Shown here: positions 62,350-64,000 of the stretch, piece by piece
Numbering within the stretch: the first letter of the stretch is position 1
Layout of the letters: each line of letters opens with the position of its first letter
Source of the DNA: Pseudoxanthomonas sp. GM95
Lineage (GTDB): Bacteria > Pseudomonadota > Gammaproteobacteria > Xanthomonadales > Xanthomonadaceae
Direction of reading: 5' to 3'
Length of the DNA stretch: 64,000 bases
Assembly (NCBI RefSeq): GCF_900109775.1
Contig: NZ_FOAX01000001.1
Coordinates: 62,001 to 126,000, forward strand
Program-made: the position numbers and the translations under genes
The notes under the pieces: generated by a model
Seen by the model: only the letters and a program-made list of their open reading frames with translations
What the model was told of the DNA's origin: nothing
The model's database searches: none

Positions 62350-62928
62350 TTGAGTTGCGAACTCAGCATTTTTGAATATTGCCCGCAGTGGTTTTCGAAG
62401 CCTACTTTGCTCTACAGGAGGCTGGAGCCAATTTCATGGCAAACCCACCGTATCCGCATGTTTGGGAAGTGGGTCGACTCGCCGCGGTTGAGTTGCTGGA
62501 TCGGGGATCCGGAAGCGCGTTATCGGTATTCGGGGCAGACGTTTGCGCCACATCCTTGGCCGGCGGCGCTGGTGCCGGTGCGGGACCGGCTCCGGGAGGA
62601 GCTTGGGGTGGGGTTCAACAGCGTACTGGCCAATCTGTACCGGGACGGGCGCGATGCGATGGGCTGGCATAGCGATGATGAGCCGGAACTGGGGCCTGAG
62701 CCGGTGATTGCGTCGGTCAGCTTGGGGGTGGCGCGGCGGTTCGTGATGCGGCGGCGTGACGATCCCGCCGTCAAACGTGAATTTCTGCTGGAGCCAGGGA
62801 GCTTGCTGGTGATGTCGGGCAGCTGCCAGCGCGACTGGCAGCATGCGCTGCCGCGGACGGCCAGGCCGGTTGGGCCGCGCATCAATCTGACGTTCCGCCG
62901 CATCATCGTGCCGCCTGACGCCGCCTGA
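62350..62928 (+). CDS. alkB: AlkB-type alpha-ketoglutarate-dependent dioxygenase
   Basis: 192-residue Fe(II)/2OG enzyme that removes alkyl lesions from nucleic acids. Iron ligands H107 and D109 (GWHSDDE) and H165 (DWQHALP); 2OG-binding arginines R177 and R183 in RINLTFR; substrate-loop WVDSPRLSCWIGD. The N-terminus is uncertain: TTG 62350 with TAGGG upstream is used because no ATG occurs before the conserved core. The last codons lie in a 10-bp tandem repeat and the stop is in its second copy. Confidence 0.87.
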   Translation: MSCELSIFEYCPQWFSKPTLLYRRLEPISWQTHRIRMFGKWVDSPRLSCWIGDPEARYRYSGQTFAPHPWPAALVPVRDRLREELGVGFNSVLANLYRDGRDAMGWHSDDEPELGPEPVIASVSLGVARRFVMRRRDDPAVKREFLLEPGSLLVMSGSCQRDWQHALPRTARPVGPRINLTFRRIIVPPDAA

Positions 62929-62950
62929 CGCCGCCTGACGCCGCCTGACT
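62911..62950 (+). repeat. Four tandem copies of a 10-bp unit CCGCCTGAC(G/T)
   Basis: Three exact copies of CCGCCTGACG and a fourth ending in T, spanning the 3' end of alkB. The stop codon is in copy two. Copy number could change by slippage, but extra copies would fall after the stop. Confidence 0.9.
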
Positions 62951-63261
62951 GTCGTGGTGATGCTGCCGAGTTGTGCACGGGGCTTGCCCTCGCGCGATGC
63001 TGAGGTCGCCGGGCGCGGCGAGCTTGGGCCGCAGCGGCGAGCGCCAGTGCCGCTTTCCCGTGATGACGCCCGATCCTGGTAGACGCGATGTGATGCAAAG
63101 CGCCAGGTTCGAGCGTGCCGCGGACGCGACCGTGATCGACGATGATTGCGCACGTTGGGCTGGGCGGTTCCGGTTCCCCGATAGGCGCGCAGCGACTTCG
63201 TCAGCGACGTTTCAGGCGTTCCGCGGAGTTCACGAACTCGCGAACAAGGGCAGTGCAGGTG
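62951..63261. other. Non-coding stretch between alkB and the PqiC-like gene
   Basis: About 310 bases with host-like GC content. Open frames here lack codon bias, conserved motifs or ribosome sites. I see no terminator, RNA gene or repeat. Confidence 0.4.
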
Positions 63262-63924
63262 TTATTGCGCGGCTGCAGCCGGCTTCGGCGCGCCGTATTC
63301 CACAGCCGGATGCGCCTGCACGCTGGTCAGGGTCCAGCCGACGATCTGGGTGGTCAGCTGGGTCAGGGCCTGGTCGAAAGCCTGCACGACCACGCCGGTT
63401 TCGGTGCCGCTGGCCGGCTGGATGACGTTGAAGGTGCGCGAGGCGGCCACGCTCTGGTCGGCGTTCTGCACCAGCTTGGCGTTGACCACCAGCACGGCCG
63501 AAGGCGTGGCGCCGCCAGCGTAGTCGGCCTCGAAACGGCGCACGTCCATCACCAGCTTGTAGACGCCGCGGATGCCGGCATCGGTCGTGCCGGTGCCGCC
63601 GGTCTTGCCCGAGTCCTCCAGCGTGCGGGTCACCGCGTCCTGCAGCATGTCGGTGGCGCTCTGCGCCCAGGCGGCGCCGTGGTAGACCTGCAACTCGTCC
63701 GGGGTCGGCCGCACGGCGATGCGCGAGCTGTCCAGCACGCGCGCCGCGCTGGGCTTGGCGACCACGATCGAGGCCGGCACCGACGGCCAGTTGGGGTCGG
63801 CAGTCACCTGGACCTGCGGCGAATAGATGCTGGTCGGTTCGCGACCACCGCCACCCAGCAGCGAGGAGCAGCCGGCCAGCGTCAATGAAGTCCCCAGGAC
63901 GAGGAAGAAGGCGGAGGTCTTCAT
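63262..63924 (-). CDS. ABC-type transport auxiliary lipoprotein (PqiC/YmbA-like)
   Basis: 220 residues with a lipoprotein signal (lipobox LAGC, C19). The domain is that of the transport-associated lipoproteins which partner MCE (MlaD/PqiB) proteins: SIVVAKPSAARVLDSSRIAVRPTPDELQVYHGAAWAQ is the characteristic N-terminal block and a WAQSATDMLQDAVTRTLE helix follows. It acts in phospholipid trafficking between the inner and outer membranes. ATG 63924 overlaps the upstream MCE gene stop (ATGA). Confidence 0.87.
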   Translation of the reverse strand: MKTSAFFLVLGTSLTLAGCSSLLGGGGREPTSIYSPQVQVTADPNWPSVPASIVVAKPSAARVLDSSRIAVRPTPDELQVYHGAAWAQSATDMLQDAVTRTLEDSGKTGGTGTTDAGIRGVYKLVMDVRRFEADYAGGATPSAVLVVNAKLVQNADQSVAASRTFNVIQPASGTETGVVVQAFDQALTQLTTQIVGWTLTSVQAHPAVEYGAPKPAAAAQ

Positions 63925-64000
63925 TTCGGTTCGAATTCCTTCGGTGCGTCGCGGCCCAGCAGGTAGCGCGCGGGGTTGCCTTCGAGCCGGTCGCTGACCC
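63921..64000 (-). CDS. MCE-family (MlaD-like) protein, C-terminal end
   Basis: Only the last 25 codons lie in the window; they read ...SDRLEGNPARYLLGRDAP then KEFEPK and stop, a C-terminus typical of MCE proteins of MlaD-like ABC lipid transporters. The stop overlaps the start of the PqiC-like gene, so the two form an operon transcribed leftward from outside the window. Confidence 0.65.
   Translation of the reverse strand, partial: VSDRLEGNPARYLLGRDAPKEFEPK

Noticed and set aside
62911-62950. CRISPR array
   Set aside because: The repeat unit is only 10 bp with no spacers and no cas genes nearby.
62973-63425. 150-codon plus-strand frame after alkB
   Set aside because: No ribosome site, no motif, and it overlaps the well-supported PqiC-like lipoprotein gene on the other strand.

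Overview
This 64 kb window is GC-rich chromosomal DNA from a gammaproteobacterium of the family Xanthomonadaceae (Lysobacteraceae). The evidence is the combination of a Clp-type CRP homologue beside a class IA speD, trpE separated from trpGDC, recurrent 'TAGAAT' -10 boxes just upstream of starts, GTGGGAGC-type palindromic repeats, and above all an O-antigen locus lying between metB and etfAB, the known site of the LPS locus in xanthomonads. The genus cannot be fixed from the sequence alone.

Layout. 1-8.7 kb: end of a DUF819 permease, a Ca2+/cation antiporter, a six-gene Mrp-type Na+/H+ antiporter operon (mrpA-B fused, C, D, E, F, G; minus strand), an SDR-like protein and an Mpo1-like membrane protein. 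8.8-15.1 kb: purC, a J-domain protein, an outer-membrane barrel, rpe, a GNAT, a periplasmic lactonase and a YegS-type lipid kinase. 15.2-19 kb: an iron-ADH/mmsA operon with a palindromic candidate operator and a convergent IclR regulator. 19-26.5 kb: tryptophan genes trpE, then ltaE, a SIMPL protein, trpG, a small exported protein, trpD, an ABM protein, trpC and a HAD phosphatase. 26.5-31.5 kb: TSUP permease, clp, speD, a guanidine-II riboswitch with sugE, coq7, rplM-rpsI and tRNA-Gln(CTG). 31.7-39 kb: a 2OG dioxygenase, fahA-maiA, pilU, two coupled envelope proteins, a DUF465 protein and cystathionine beta-synthase.

39.1-53.5 kb is the most distinctive part. After metB the base composition drops and codon use changes. 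The genes are an ABC-transporter O-antigen exporter (wzm, wzt), a methyltransferase/P-loop/'GWAVD'-module protein, a double GT2 transferase, a coiled-coil protein with YPDVA repeats, a 1263-residue protein with three glycosyltransferase domains, a GT61 enzyme and a MycE-like O-methyltransferase. No Wzx, Wzy, nucleotide-sugar genes or transposases are visible here. I infer a polymer that is extended in the cytoplasm, possibly capped by the methyltransferase/P-loop protein, and exported after recognition by the Wzt C-terminal module. A related module occurs in three of these proteins.

53.7-64 kb: etfBA, ugd (UDP-glucuronate) and xanA (phosphohexomutase) return to host-like composition and can supply sugar precursors. 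They are followed by scoAB, a surface metalloprotease lipoprotein with an AT-richer repeat tail, alkB with a decamer tandem repeat at its end, and the end of an MlaD/PqiC-type lipid-transport operon.
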